Part shown: positions 1 to 4,369 of the stretch, one piece after another
Numbering within the stretch: position 1 is the first letter of the stretch
Layout: each line of letters opens with the position of its first letter
Origin: a virus
IMG/VR virus record: IMGVR_UViG_3300006751_000128
Span: 1 to 24,646 of that record
Length of the DNA: 24,646 bases
Reading direction: 5' to 3' (one strand)
Notes under the pieces: generated by a model
What the model was told of the DNA's origin: nothing
The model's database searches: none
The model's input: only the letters and a program-made list of their open reading frames with translations
Translations under genes and position numbers: made by a program

Positions 1-71
1 ATGCGAATCCGGCTGCCCGTGTGACAGTTGGCAAAGTGAACACATTTCTACCTATTCGTTTGAAAATGGTC
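1..71 (+). other. Window edge: possible 3' end of an upstream gene, frame undecided
   Basis: All three + frames are open at the left edge. They stop at 24, 79 and 101. The frame ending at 79 reads CESGCPCDSW..., and the one ending at 101 is also plausible as protein, but both run into the promoter-like element at 72-85. The frame ending at 24 would leave a 47-base gap before that promoter, much like the 40-base gap between 2489 and 2530. I cannot choose among them. Confidence 0.25.
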
Positions 72-85
72 TATATTAAGAAAGT
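72..85 (+). promoter_or_regulatory. Promoter-like element P1 (TATNNTAARRRAGT)
   Basis: The bases TATATTAAGAAAGT form a sigma-70 style -10 hexamer (TATATT) followed by the AAGNNAGT tail shared with 563, 999, 1511 and 2530. The ATG at 104 follows 18 bases later. No -35 hexamer is evident at the usual spacing. The bases after it (CCCAAACG) resemble those after the copy at 2530 (CCAAACG). Confidence 0.55.
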
Positions 86-103
86 CCCAAACGCATTTTA
101 AAA

Positions 104-229
104 ATGATCGTTGACCCCAGGTTTGAAGAGGAGGCAATTGCTGCCCTTATGGAGGAGGCACTCTCTGAAACCAGTGATGACAAATTTGATATAGAAGAGT
201 ATTTCAACAGTGAGATTGACTATGCTTAA
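104..229 (+). CDS. Small acidic hypothetical protein (41 aa), first gene of a micro-operon
   Basis: This short ORF begins MIVDPRFEEEAIAALMEEAL and is strongly acidic (EEE, EE, DD and a second EE cluster). It has no membrane segment and looks mostly helical. I do not recognise a family. The start is the first ATG after the promoter element at 72-85, although no Shine-Dalgarno sequence is apparent. Its stop overlaps the start of the next gene (ATG at 222, stop 227-229), so the two are probably translationally coupled. The first of three tightly packed genes, it may be an early accessory protein. Reality as a gene is inferred from position, promoter and coupling rather than from homology. Confidence 0.5.
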   Translation: MIVDPRFEEEAIAALMEEALSETSDDKFDIEEYFNSEIDYA

Positions 230-368
230 TTGGATTCGCTTAGGCATCGTTGGATTCATTTTGATTTTTGGATTCAATGCGATGCTTGCACTGCGTGACA
301 GTGAAGGACTTAAGAGGTTGCAACAGCGTAACCAAAACATTGAAAACCTCATCTCACTTGCCAAATGA
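222..368 (+). CDS. Small single-pass membrane protein (48 aa)
   Basis: The product begins MLNWIRLGIVGFILIFGFNA and has one hydrophobic segment at about residues 4-24. A charged, helical, glutamine/asparagine-rich tail (about 26-48) follows, which could form a short coiled coil. That pattern is a single inner-membrane helix with a cytoplasmic tail. The start overlaps the end of the upstream gene by 8 bases, and its TGA overlaps the next ATG (ATGA at 365-368), the typical signature of translational coupling in a phage operon. I do not recognise a family. A host-membrane effector is possible, but nothing in the sequence identifies a target. Confidence 0.55.
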   Translation: MLNWIRLGIVGFILIFGFNAMLALRDSEGLKRLQQRNQNIENLISLAK

Positions 369-502
369 ACACAACCATCCGTTACTCATTCCCTAATGAC
401 CTGAAATTCAGGTACATGAGTTTTGACACTTATGAGAAGGCACTCAAATGCATTGAACTATTCAAACAGATTGAGGTTAAGGCAGAGGTAAAGGTCGGTT
501 GA
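365..502 (+). CDS. Small hypothetical protein (45 aa), third gene of the micro-operon
   Basis: This ORF reads MNTTIRYSFPNDLKFRYMSF and then a lysine/glutamate-rich second half (DTYEKALKCIELFKQIEV). It resembles a small alpha/beta protein with a strand-helix-strand pattern. It starts in an ATGA overlap with the stop of the membrane peptide upstream, which supports its being translated. A rho-independent terminator at 534-557 closes the operon 31 bases after the stop. I recognise no family and see no catalytic motif. Confidence 0.5.
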   Translation: MNTTIRYSFPNDLKFRYMSFDTYEKALKCIELFKQIEVKAEVKVG

Positions 503-533
503 CAAACTGGACTTTTTTATTAACGTATGTAAC

Positions 534-557
534 AAACCCCTTAATAGGGGTTTTTTA
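534..557 (+). terminator. Rho-independent terminator T1
   Basis: A perfect 7-bp stem, AAACCCC / GGGGTTT, surrounds the loop TTAATA and runs into six T residues. It lies 5 bases upstream of promoter element 563-576, ending the first operon and insulating the next gene. Confidence 0.9.
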
Positions 558-559
558 TT

Positions 560-576
560 TGGTATGATAAGGGAGT
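560..576 (+). promoter_or_regulatory. Promoter-like element P2 with extended -10
   Basis: TGG precedes TATGATAAGGGAGT (563-576), which gives a TGN extended -10 plus the shared tail. The region where a -35 would lie is occupied by the terminator loop, so an extended -10 promoter is the most natural reading. It drives the H1-like gene at 597. Confidence 0.6.
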
Positions 577-582
577 AAACAC

Positions 583-596
583 ACGAATCAATTCGT
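583..596 (+). promoter_or_regulatory. Inverted repeat abutting the start codon
   Basis: ACGAAT-CA-ATTCGT is a perfect 6-bp inverted repeat with a 2-base centre. It ends directly against the ATG at 597 and lies just downstream of the predicted transcription start. As DNA it could be a small operator. As RNA the loop is too tight for a full hairpin. Function is unproven, and chance is possible. Confidence 0.3.
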
Positions 597-959
597 ATGC
601 CTGTTAAGTCAAACACCCCTGCAACTCCTAAGGCAACTGCCCCAAAGAAGCGTAGAACCCGTAAGACTTCAACAACTGCAAAAGCAACACCTAAAGCAGT
701 TACTAAAAAAACACCCGTTGCAAAGGTCACAGTCACAACCTTTAAAGGTGGCAAAGCAGTCTCAAAGAAAACCACTTTGAAACGCCCTTCGACTGCCCGT
801 CTCATCACACCTCAAAGGTATGTTGCAGACATCCAAACCCGTTGGGCAATCCACAATTTTGAAATCCAGGAATTGATTTCAGACTTCGTGAAAGGGTTTG
901 ATATGGTAAGACCCTACCACACCGAACTGGTTAAAAGGATCAAAACAGTCAATCTTTAA
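597..959 (+). CDS. Histone H1-like lysine/alanine-rich protein with a C-terminal globular part (120 aa)
   Basis: Residues 1-66 are a low-complexity basic tail rich in Lys, Arg, Ala, Thr and Pro (PKATAPKKRRTRKTSTTAKA), like the tails of H1/HU-type nucleoid proteins. Residues 68-120 look folded and helical, including RYVADIQTRWAIHNFEIQEL. The basic tail suggests nucleic-acid binding, but the C-terminal part is the likely functional core and I cannot assign it. The gene is monocistronic, with an extended -10 promoter at 560-576 and a terminator at 972-993. No clear Shine-Dalgarno sequence precedes the ATG. An alternative is a lysine-rich linker on a small virion or early host-modifying protein. 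Confidence 0.75.
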   Translation: MPVKSNTPATPKATAPKKRRTRKTSTTAKATPKAVTKKTPVAKVTVTTFKGGKAVSKKTTLKRPSTARLITPQRYVADIQTRWAIHNFEIQELISDFVKGFDMVRPYHTELVKRIKTVNL

Positions 960-971
960 ACTGTCCCAACC

Positions 972-993
972 AACCCCCGAAAGGGGGTTTTTT
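972..993 (+). terminator. Rho-independent terminator T2
   Basis: The stem AACCCCC / GGGGGTT is closed by a GAAA tetraloop (979-982) and followed by T residues to 993. It begins 12 bases after the stop of the H1-like gene and lies about 5 bases upstream of the next promoter element. Confidence 0.9.
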
Positions 994-995
994 AA

Positions 996-1012
996 TGCTA
1001 TGCTTAAGGAGT
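996..1012 (+). promoter_or_regulatory. Promoter-like element P3 with extended -10
   Basis: TGC precedes TATGCTTAAGGAGT (999-1012). It has a TGN extended -10, a TATNNT hexamer and the shared AGT tail, placed immediately behind terminator T2. It drives the small gene at 1030. Confidence 0.6.
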
Positions 1013-1029
1013 CCAATCAACAAAGACCT

Positions 1030-1170
1030 ATGAACGAACTCAGAATCGAAGATTTGGCAGAACGCATTTTTGAGGAAATGGTCCTATCATTCAAAGACCT
1101 GACCCCATCAGATGAAAAGATCATATATGAATGTGCTTGCGAAGAGGCATTCAATCAGATCAATTTTTGA
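1030..1170 (+). CDS. Small acidic hypothetical protein (46 aa)
   Basis: The product begins MNELRIEDLAERIFEEMVLS. It is acidic and predicted helical throughout, with a Cys-Ala-Cys pair near the C-terminus (IYECACEEA). It is too short to assign. The gene has its own promoter element (996-1012) and its own terminator (1179-1204), so it is a complete one-gene transcription unit. No strong Shine-Dalgarno sequence is present. The ATG lies about 19 bases downstream of the likely transcription start. It resembles the many small early proteins of cyanophages in size and charge only. Confidence 0.55.
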   Translation: MNELRIEDLAERIFEEMVLSFKDLTPSDEKIIYECACEEAFNQINF

Positions 1171-1178
1171 ACTGTCCC

Positions 1179-1204
1179 AAGCACCCCCCACGGGGTGCTT
1201 TTTT
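1179..1204 (+). terminator. Rho-independent terminator T3
   Basis: A 9-bp stem, AAGCACCCC / GGGGTGCTT, with the 4-base loop CCAC runs into six T residues. It starts 8 bases after the stop of the 46-aa gene. Confidence 0.9.
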
Positions 1205-1208
1205 GATG

Positions 1209-1222
1209 TATAGTACTAAAGT
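1209..1222 (+). promoter_or_regulatory. Promoter-like element P4 (degenerate copy)
   Basis: TATAGTACTAAAGT keeps the TATNNT hexamer and the final AAAGT of the family but differs in the middle. It follows terminator T3 by 4 bases and precedes a gene that, unlike its neighbours, has a clear Shine-Dalgarno sequence. Confidence 0.5.
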
Positions 1223-1241
1223 AATCACAAAAGGAGCATTA

Positions 1242-1472
1242 ATGCAACTTCGCCAAATCGCTTCCAACATGACACAGTTGGACCTTGCAAACGGTGATTC
1301 AGTTCTTTTCTCATATAGAACACCCGTAGCAGCATTGACAGAAAATGGTTATTACAGGACTTCTCAAAAATGGAGCACCACAACATCCCGTCACATCAAT
1401 AAATGGTTAGACGGGGTACTAGCAAAGGAGCAACCCCAAGCATACTTTGATGGTTTATGTGCAGGTTTCTAA
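1242..1472 (+). CDS. Conserved small phage protein (76 aa; TPVAA / TTSRHINKWL motifs)
   Basis: The ATG at 1242 was chosen because AAGGAG at 1231-1236 sits 5 bases upstream and the promoter element is at 1209. A longer frame back to 1131 would run through the terminator and promoter. The protein begins MQLRQIASNMTQLDLANGDS and has the pattern LFSYRTPVAA, then YYRT, then TTSRHINKWL. I recall this as a widespread phage family of unknown function, probably a small beta-rich fold with a C-terminal helix. It is monocistronic, with a terminator at 1483-1505. No catalytic residues are evident. Confidence 0.8.
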   Translation: MQLRQIASNMTQLDLANGDSVLFSYRTPVAALTENGYYRTSQKWSTTTSRHINKWLDGVLAKEQPQAYFDGLCAGF

Positions 1473-1482
1473 ACTGACCACC

Positions 1483-1505
1483 AAACCCCCTAACGGGGGT
1501 TTTTT
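1483..1505 (+). terminator. Rho-independent terminator T4
   Basis: The stem AAACCCCC / GGGGGTTT has loop TAAC (1491-1494) and ends in a T tract. It starts 10 bases after the stop of the 76-aa gene and ends 2 bases before the next extended -10 element. Confidence 0.9.
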
Positions 1506-1507
1506 CG

Positions 1508-1524
1508 TGGTATATTAAAAGAGT
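1508..1524 (+). promoter_or_regulatory. Promoter-like element P5 with extended -10
   Basis: TGG precedes TATATTAAAAGAGT (1511-1524). It is the fifth copy of the element in the window and the third with a TGN extension. It lies 60 bases upstream of the nucleotidyltransferase-like gene at 1584, leaving an unusually long leader for this region. Confidence 0.6.
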
Positions 1525-1527
1525 GGA

Positions 1528-1553
1528 AGGGGTCTTTGATAAGTAGGACCCCT
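1528..1553 (+). promoter_or_regulatory. Leader hairpin upstream of the nucleotidyltransferase-like gene
   Basis: AGGGGTC at 1528-1534 and GACCCCT at 1547-1553 form a perfect 7-bp stem with a 12-base loop, and a U-G pair can extend it. It lies near the predicted 5' end of the mRNA and is not followed by a T tract, so it is not a terminator. It could stabilise the transcript or modulate translation. Confidence 0.45.
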
Positions 1554-1583
1554 CTCTACAAACAAACTTTTTTCCTGATTTTG

Positions 1584-2489
1584 ATGACAAAAAACATTCA
1601 CCTTGAGCATCCCGAAGATAGCATCCTTGACGGAACCCTTACCGTTTTGGATGCTTTTTTAAATGCTTTCGTTCTGTCCGTCAAGTATGATGGATCACCC
1701 GCCATTGTATGGGGTAAAAATCCATACACTGGTAACCAGTTCGTGGGGACCAAATCGGTATTCAATAAAAAGAAGATCCGCATCTGTGAAACACCTGAGC
1801 AGATTAAAGAATGGTATGGTGGCACACCTCTTGAGATCATTCTGGGGTCATGCCTGTGCAACCTGCCTTATACTGACCGAATATTCCAGGGTGATTTCAT
1901 CGGGTTTGGCGGTGAGCGTAAATACACCCCGAACACCATCACGTATGAATTTGGTGCACCTGTGGAAGAAGAGATCATCATAGCACCTCACACTGAATAT
2001 GTGACCCGCACCCATTTGCGTGATGCGGTGGCATACCCCCTTTGCAGGTTGAATCCATTTCCTGCCACCAACCCTGACGGGTCATATTTTGTGAAGTGGG
2101 TGACCCCTAAAGCATTTGGAAACTTTGAGAGTCTAAGGGATAGTGTCAACGCTGCAAAGACCTTAGCAAGTGTGGTTGAGTTTGTCAGTTCAAAGGAGGC
2201 GGCACAGTATAAGAAAGAATTGAATGCTTGCATCCGTGAGGGTCGTGAGGTCGATCCGTCAGAATGGGATAATTCCAACCTGATCAGTTTCTGGAAATTG
2301 GTCAAGGGCATAAAAGAGGATGCGCTTTTCTTATCATACCACACAGGCGGACCCGCTGCATGGATTGAATCAAAGCGTATTGATTCCGAAGGGTATGTGA
2401 TGCACACTGAGCACGGGTCATGGAAAATGGTCAACCGTGAGGTTTTCAGTCATGCAAATTTTGCCAATAGCAGGTTCGCCCGTGTGTAA
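1584..2489 (+). CDS. Putative covalent nucleotidyltransferase / polynucleotide ligase-like phage protein (301 aa)
   Basis: The motif order resembles the covalent nucleotidyltransferase superfamily (ATP-dependent DNA/RNA ligases, capping enzymes). KYDGSPA at 34-40 fits motif I, with K34 the candidate adenylated lysine. FQGDFIGF at 101-108 fits motif III, SEGYVM at 268-273 fits motif IV (EGxV), and WKMVN at 280-284 fits motif V. I recall T4-like phage homologues annotated only as a domain of unknown function, possibly DUF6267, and I am unsure of that number. The III-IV gap of about 160 residues is large and the IV-V gap is short, so substrate and activity are open. The ATG at 1584 is preferred because the conserved HLEHPEDS starts just after it. 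The frame extends to a TTG at 1536 inside the leader hairpin, which I reject. No terminator follows. Confidence 0.7.
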   Translation: MTKNIHLEHPEDSILDGTLTVLDAFLNAFVLSVKYDGSPAIVWGKNPYTGNQFVGTKSVFNKKKIRICETPEQIKEWYGGTPLEIILGSCLCNLPYTDRIFQGDFIGFGGERKYTPNTITYEFGAPVEEEIIIAPHTEYVTRTHLRDAVAYPLCRLNPFPATNPDGSYFVKWVTPKAFGNFESLRDSVNAAKTLASVVEFVSSKEAAQYKKELNACIREGREVDPSEWDNSNLISFWKLVKGIKEDALFLSYHTGGPAAWIESKRIDSEGYVMHTEHGSWKMVNREVFSHANFANSRFARV

Positions 2490-2529
2490 CGCTTTCTAAC
2501 ATTCCACCCCCATTCGTGCCGCCATGCCT

Positions 2530-2543
2530 TATACTAAGAAAGT
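2530..2543 (+). promoter_or_regulatory. Promoter-like element P6
   Basis: TATACTAAGAAAGT differs from the copy at 72-85 at a single base, and both are followed by CC(C)AAACG. No TGN extension or -35 is present. It lies in the 72-base gap after the nucleotidyltransferase-like gene, 18 bases before the ATG at 2562, the same spacing as at P1. Confidence 0.55.
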
Positions 2544-2561
2544 CCAAACGAATCAGACTCC

Positions 2562-2816
2562 ATGACCGCAACTCCGATGACTGACACCAAACCAACTTGG
2601 GAAGGATACAACGGATGGGCAAACTATGAGACCTGGAACGCTGCCCTTTGGATTCAGAACACAATGGCGTATTATGAGACTGCCTTAGGTTGCACCTCAT
2701 ATGCTCAGTTCATTGAAGAGGTTGAAACTCCATGCACAGGCGACGGAGTAAGATGGAATGATCCGATGATCGACCGTGATGAAATGGATGAGATGCTGGA
2801 TGAGTTTCACGACTGA
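2562..2816 (+). CDS. GWANYETWN-motif phage protein (84 aa)
   Basis: The core is GYNGWANYETWNAALWIQN at about residues 15-33, a motif I recognise from small phage proteins of unknown function (a DUF7249-like group, number uncertain). The C-terminal third is very acidic (DPMIDRDEMDEMLDEF). The aromatic, tryptophan-rich motif suggests a compact binding domain. I see no catalytic signature or membrane segment. A second in-frame ATG at 2577 gives MTDTKPTWEGY and is a reasonable alternative start, as neither has a clear Shine-Dalgarno sequence. The gene follows promoter element 2530-2543 and probably shares its transcript with the next small gene, with termination at 3044-3067. Confidence 0.75.
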   Translation: MTATPMTDTKPTWEGYNGWANYETWNAALWIQNTMAYYETALGCTSYAQFIEEVETPCTGDGVRWNDPMIDRDEMDEMLDEFHD

Positions 2817-2853
2817 TTCCAGCACTCAAACCCAACCCATCACCCTCAATCAA

Positions 2854-3045
2854 ATGAATCCATCATCCAACCGAATCGACTCACCCCATTTCATGCCAAA
2901 CAAGAAATGGAATCAGTATAAGAAATGGCAGGACACATCCTACATTTTCTTTGATCGGATCGCTAAGTCATTCGATCCCATGATCTTCAGACCGAATTAC
3001 TCAGGTCATTCAATCGTTTCAGTCACCACTCATTATACACGATAG
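2854..3045 (+). CDS. Small basic hypothetical protein (63 aa)
   Basis: The frame is open from 2776, but that start lies inside the upstream gene. I chose ATG 2854, which gives MNPSSNRIDSPHF; ATG 2893 (MPNKKWNQYKKWQD) is an alternative. The product is aromatic and basic, with the stretch YIFFDRIAKSFDPMIF. Its TAG overlaps the first bases of the terminator at 3044-3067. A frame ending exactly at a terminator supports this being a real gene. No Shine-Dalgarno sequence and no family are recognised. Confidence 0.5.
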   Translation: MNPSSNRIDSPHFMPNKKWNQYKKWQDTSYIFFDRIAKSFDPMIFRPNYSGHSIVSVTTHYTR

Positions 3046-3067
3046 GCGGGGTCACACCCGCCTTTTT
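3044..3067 (+). terminator. Rho-independent terminator T5
   Basis: The stem AGGCGGG / CCCGCCT surrounds a 6-base loop and is followed by TTTTT. It overlaps the stop of the 63-aa gene and closes the GC-richer left block. Confidence 0.85.
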
Positions 3068-3222
3068 CATGCGTTCGTGATTTGACAGTCGTCCGTGATC
3101 GGGCGGCGGCGGTTTAAAAACGGATGGATCCCCTAAGCTATAAACGACCCAGATCGACCTTTCGATATCACAATATATAAAAATTTTTTTCGCTATATAA
3201 AAACAACGGTAGAGATTACGTG
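3068..3222 (+). other. Gene-free stretch at a composition boundary, with AT-rich promoter-like DNA
   Basis: No convincing gene lies here. The first half is GC-rich (GGGCGGCGGCGG at about 3101-3112). The second half is very AT-rich, with TATATAAAAATTTTTTT near 3174-3190 and CTATATAAAAA near 3193-3203. A promoter for the gene at 3223 probably sits in the AT-rich half. The best hexamer pair I find (TCGACC, 16 bases, TATAAA) is weak, and no exact TATAAATA is present. Confidence 0.4.
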
Positions 3223-3390
3223 ATGCAAAAAAATTCCCCAGAAAATTTTACGACCATAGAGGTCGATCCAGTAACAGGGGAGTATAAGACAGTTATACCT
3301 GAATGGATCATTAATGATGAGGGGTGGTATGAAGGAACGGATCTACATTTTGATATCGTAGATGGGGACATTGTTATCAAGGAGAAGTGA
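3223..3390 (+). CDS. AbrB/MazE-like small protein (55 aa)
   Basis: Residues 25-55 read IPEWIINDEGWYEGTDLHF and then DIVDGDIVIKEK. This resembles the swapped-hairpin AbrB/SpoVT fold of transition regulators and MazE-type antitoxins (IP...LGW..G..L.....DG.I.I). The N-terminal part (TTIEVDPVTGEYKTV) would supply the first strands. Only about one AbrB unit is present, so it would act as a dimer if it is one. The TGA overlaps the next ATG by one base (TGATG), so the two genes are coupled. No toxin of MazF type is next to it. A transcription-factor role is an inference from pattern, not from a clear family match. Confidence 0.6.
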   Translation: MQKNSPENFTTIEVDPVTGEYKTVIPEWIINDEGWYEGTDLHFDIVDGDIVIKEK

Positions 3391-3560
3391 TGAAGACATA
3401 TCATATCTACTTAAATGGTAAAGTATTATTCAAAGATTTGGATCAGAATGAGTTTAATATTATCTGGGGAAGGTTGTTTCATTCATACTATAAGAAAGAA
3501 TTAGAATATTCGGTTATTACGCAAGAACCCTTAATGGCACATGAGGAATGTTCATATTGA
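3390..3560 (+). CDS. Small cyanophage-type hypothetical protein (56 aa)
   Basis: The product begins MKTYHIYLNGKVLFKDLDQN, then EFNIIWGRL. The layout (YxIYLxGK, FKDL, EFxxxW) matches a family of very small proteins I recall in many T4-like cyanophages, none with a known function. The gene at 4370 (YSIFIKGK...EKLTQFEYMERM) shares the layout and may be a diverged paralogue. It is coupled to the AbrB-like gene by TGATG. Its stop codon is embedded in the -35 box of the next promoter (TTGACA 3557-3562). No membrane segment or catalytic motif is present. Confidence 0.65.
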   Translation: MKTYHIYLNGKVLFKDLDQNEFNIIWGRLFHSYYKKELEYSVITQEPLMAHEECSY

Positions 3561-3585
3561 CAATTCATATATAAACTGATATAAT
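3557..3585 (+). promoter_or_regulatory. Perfect-consensus sigma-70 promoter
   Basis: TTGACA at 3557-3562 and TATAAT at 3580-3585 are both exact consensus hexamers separated by the optimal 17 bases. The likely start point is near 3592, leaving a leader of about 16 bases before the ATG at 3608. The -35 overlaps the stop codon of the upstream gene. Such a promoter should be recognised by host RNA polymerase without phage factors. Confidence 0.85.
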
Positions 3586-3607
3586 TGAAGTGTAATTACA
3601 AGACGTT

Positions 3608-4366
3608 ATGGCTAAAGGATTTACAGTAAAAGCAAATACTCCTACAAAGAAAAAAGCAGCCCCCGAATGGGATTACGACAAAGCAAAGGAGATGATTAAG
3701 GGAAAAACCGTCGTATTTTGTCTACCTGGTAGAGGAGTATCATACGTTTACCTAAAGAATTTCGTTCAGCTCTGCTTTGATCTTGTGCAAGCAGGTGCAA
3801 GTATACAGATTTCACAAGACTATAGTTCTATGGTGAACTTTGCAAGATGTAAGTGTCTTGGTGCAAATGTTCTCAGAGGACCAGATCAACTTCCTTGGGA
3901 TGGTAAGTTGAAATATGATTATCAACTATGGATTGACAGCGATATCGTATTTAATTCAGAAAAATTCTGGCAATTACTTCTTATGGATCAAGATATTGCT
4001 TCAGGATGGTATTGCACAGAAGACGGAAGAACTACATCAGTTGCACATTGGTTAGATGAGGAAGACTTCTCTAAGAATGGTGGAGTAATGAATCATGAAA
4101 CCATTGATAGTATTGATAAGCGTAAGAAACCATTTACTGTTGATTATGCAGGATTTGGTTGGTTATTAATTAAGCATGGTGTATGGGAACATGAAGAACT
4201 TAAGTATCCTTGGTTTGCTCCTAAGATGCAAGTCTTTGAATCAGGTGCAGTGCAGGATATGTGCGGAGAAGATGTATCATTCTGCCTCGATGCTATAGCA
4301 GCAGGTTTTGAAATTTGGTGCGACCCACGTATCAGAGTTGGTCACGAGAAGACAAGGATCATCTAA
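3608..4366 (+). CDS. GT-A-like glycosyltransferase (252 aa)
   Basis: After a basic N-terminal tail (1-20), KGKTVVFCLPGRGVSY (31-46) looks like the first strand of a nucleotide-sugar binding fold. WIDSDIVF at 109-116 contains the DxD-type metal and nucleotide-sugar motif (D110-S-D112). GEDVSFCLDA at 220-229 and VGHEK at 244-248 fit the acidic catalytic segment and C-terminal His of GT-A enzymes. It probably transfers a sugar onto phage DNA, a virion protein or a host glycan; the acceptor cannot be told from sequence. Similar genes occur in cyanomyoviruses. It stands between early-type small genes and the baseplate operon and is driven by a perfect host-type promoter, so early expression is likely. 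No signal peptide is visible, consistent with cytoplasmic action. Confidence 0.8.
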   Translation: MAKGFTVKANTPTKKKAAPEWDYDKAKEMIKGKTVVFCLPGRGVSYVYLKNFVQLCFDLVQAGASIQISQDYSSMVNFARCKCLGANVLRGPDQLPWDGKLKYDYQLWIDSDIVFNSEKFWQLLLMDQDIASGWYCTEDGRTTSVAHWLDEEDFSKNGGVMNHETIDSIDKRKKPFTVDYAGFGWLLIKHGVWEHEELKYPWFAPKMQVFESGAVQDMCGEDVSFCLDAIAAGFEIWCDPRIRVGHEKTRII

Positions 4367-4369
4367 GAA

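Noticed and set aside
1131-1241. Longer start for the 76-aa protein
   Set aside because: The extension would overlap the 46-aa gene, terminator T3 and promoter P4. AAGGAG before ATG 1242 fixes the start.
1536-1583. N-terminal extension of the nucleotidyltransferase-like protein from a TTG at 1536
   Set aside because: The extension is encoded inside the leader hairpin, lacks a Shine-Dalgarno sequence and adds a hydrophobic stretch unlike the conserved opening. ATG 1584 is preferred.
1988-2434. 148-aa reverse-strand ORF opposite the nucleotidyltransferase-like gene
   Set aside because: It is the antisense of a well-supported coding region, has no ribosome binding site or family resemblance, and all neighbours are on the + strand.
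2776-2853. Longer start for the 63-aa protein
   Set aside because: It lies within the out-of-phase end of the GWANYETWN gene and yields a low-quality methionine/tryptophan-rich peptide.
3082-3110. TTGACA at 3082-3087 as a promoter -35
   Set aside because: At 15-19 bases downstream there is only GC-rich sequence (GGGCGGCGGC) and no -10 hexamer.
3068-3222. tRNA or structured ncRNA gene in the gene-free stretch
   Set aside because: No cloverleaf, no T-loop GTTCGA box and no extended stem were found by eye. A covariance-model scan would be decisive.
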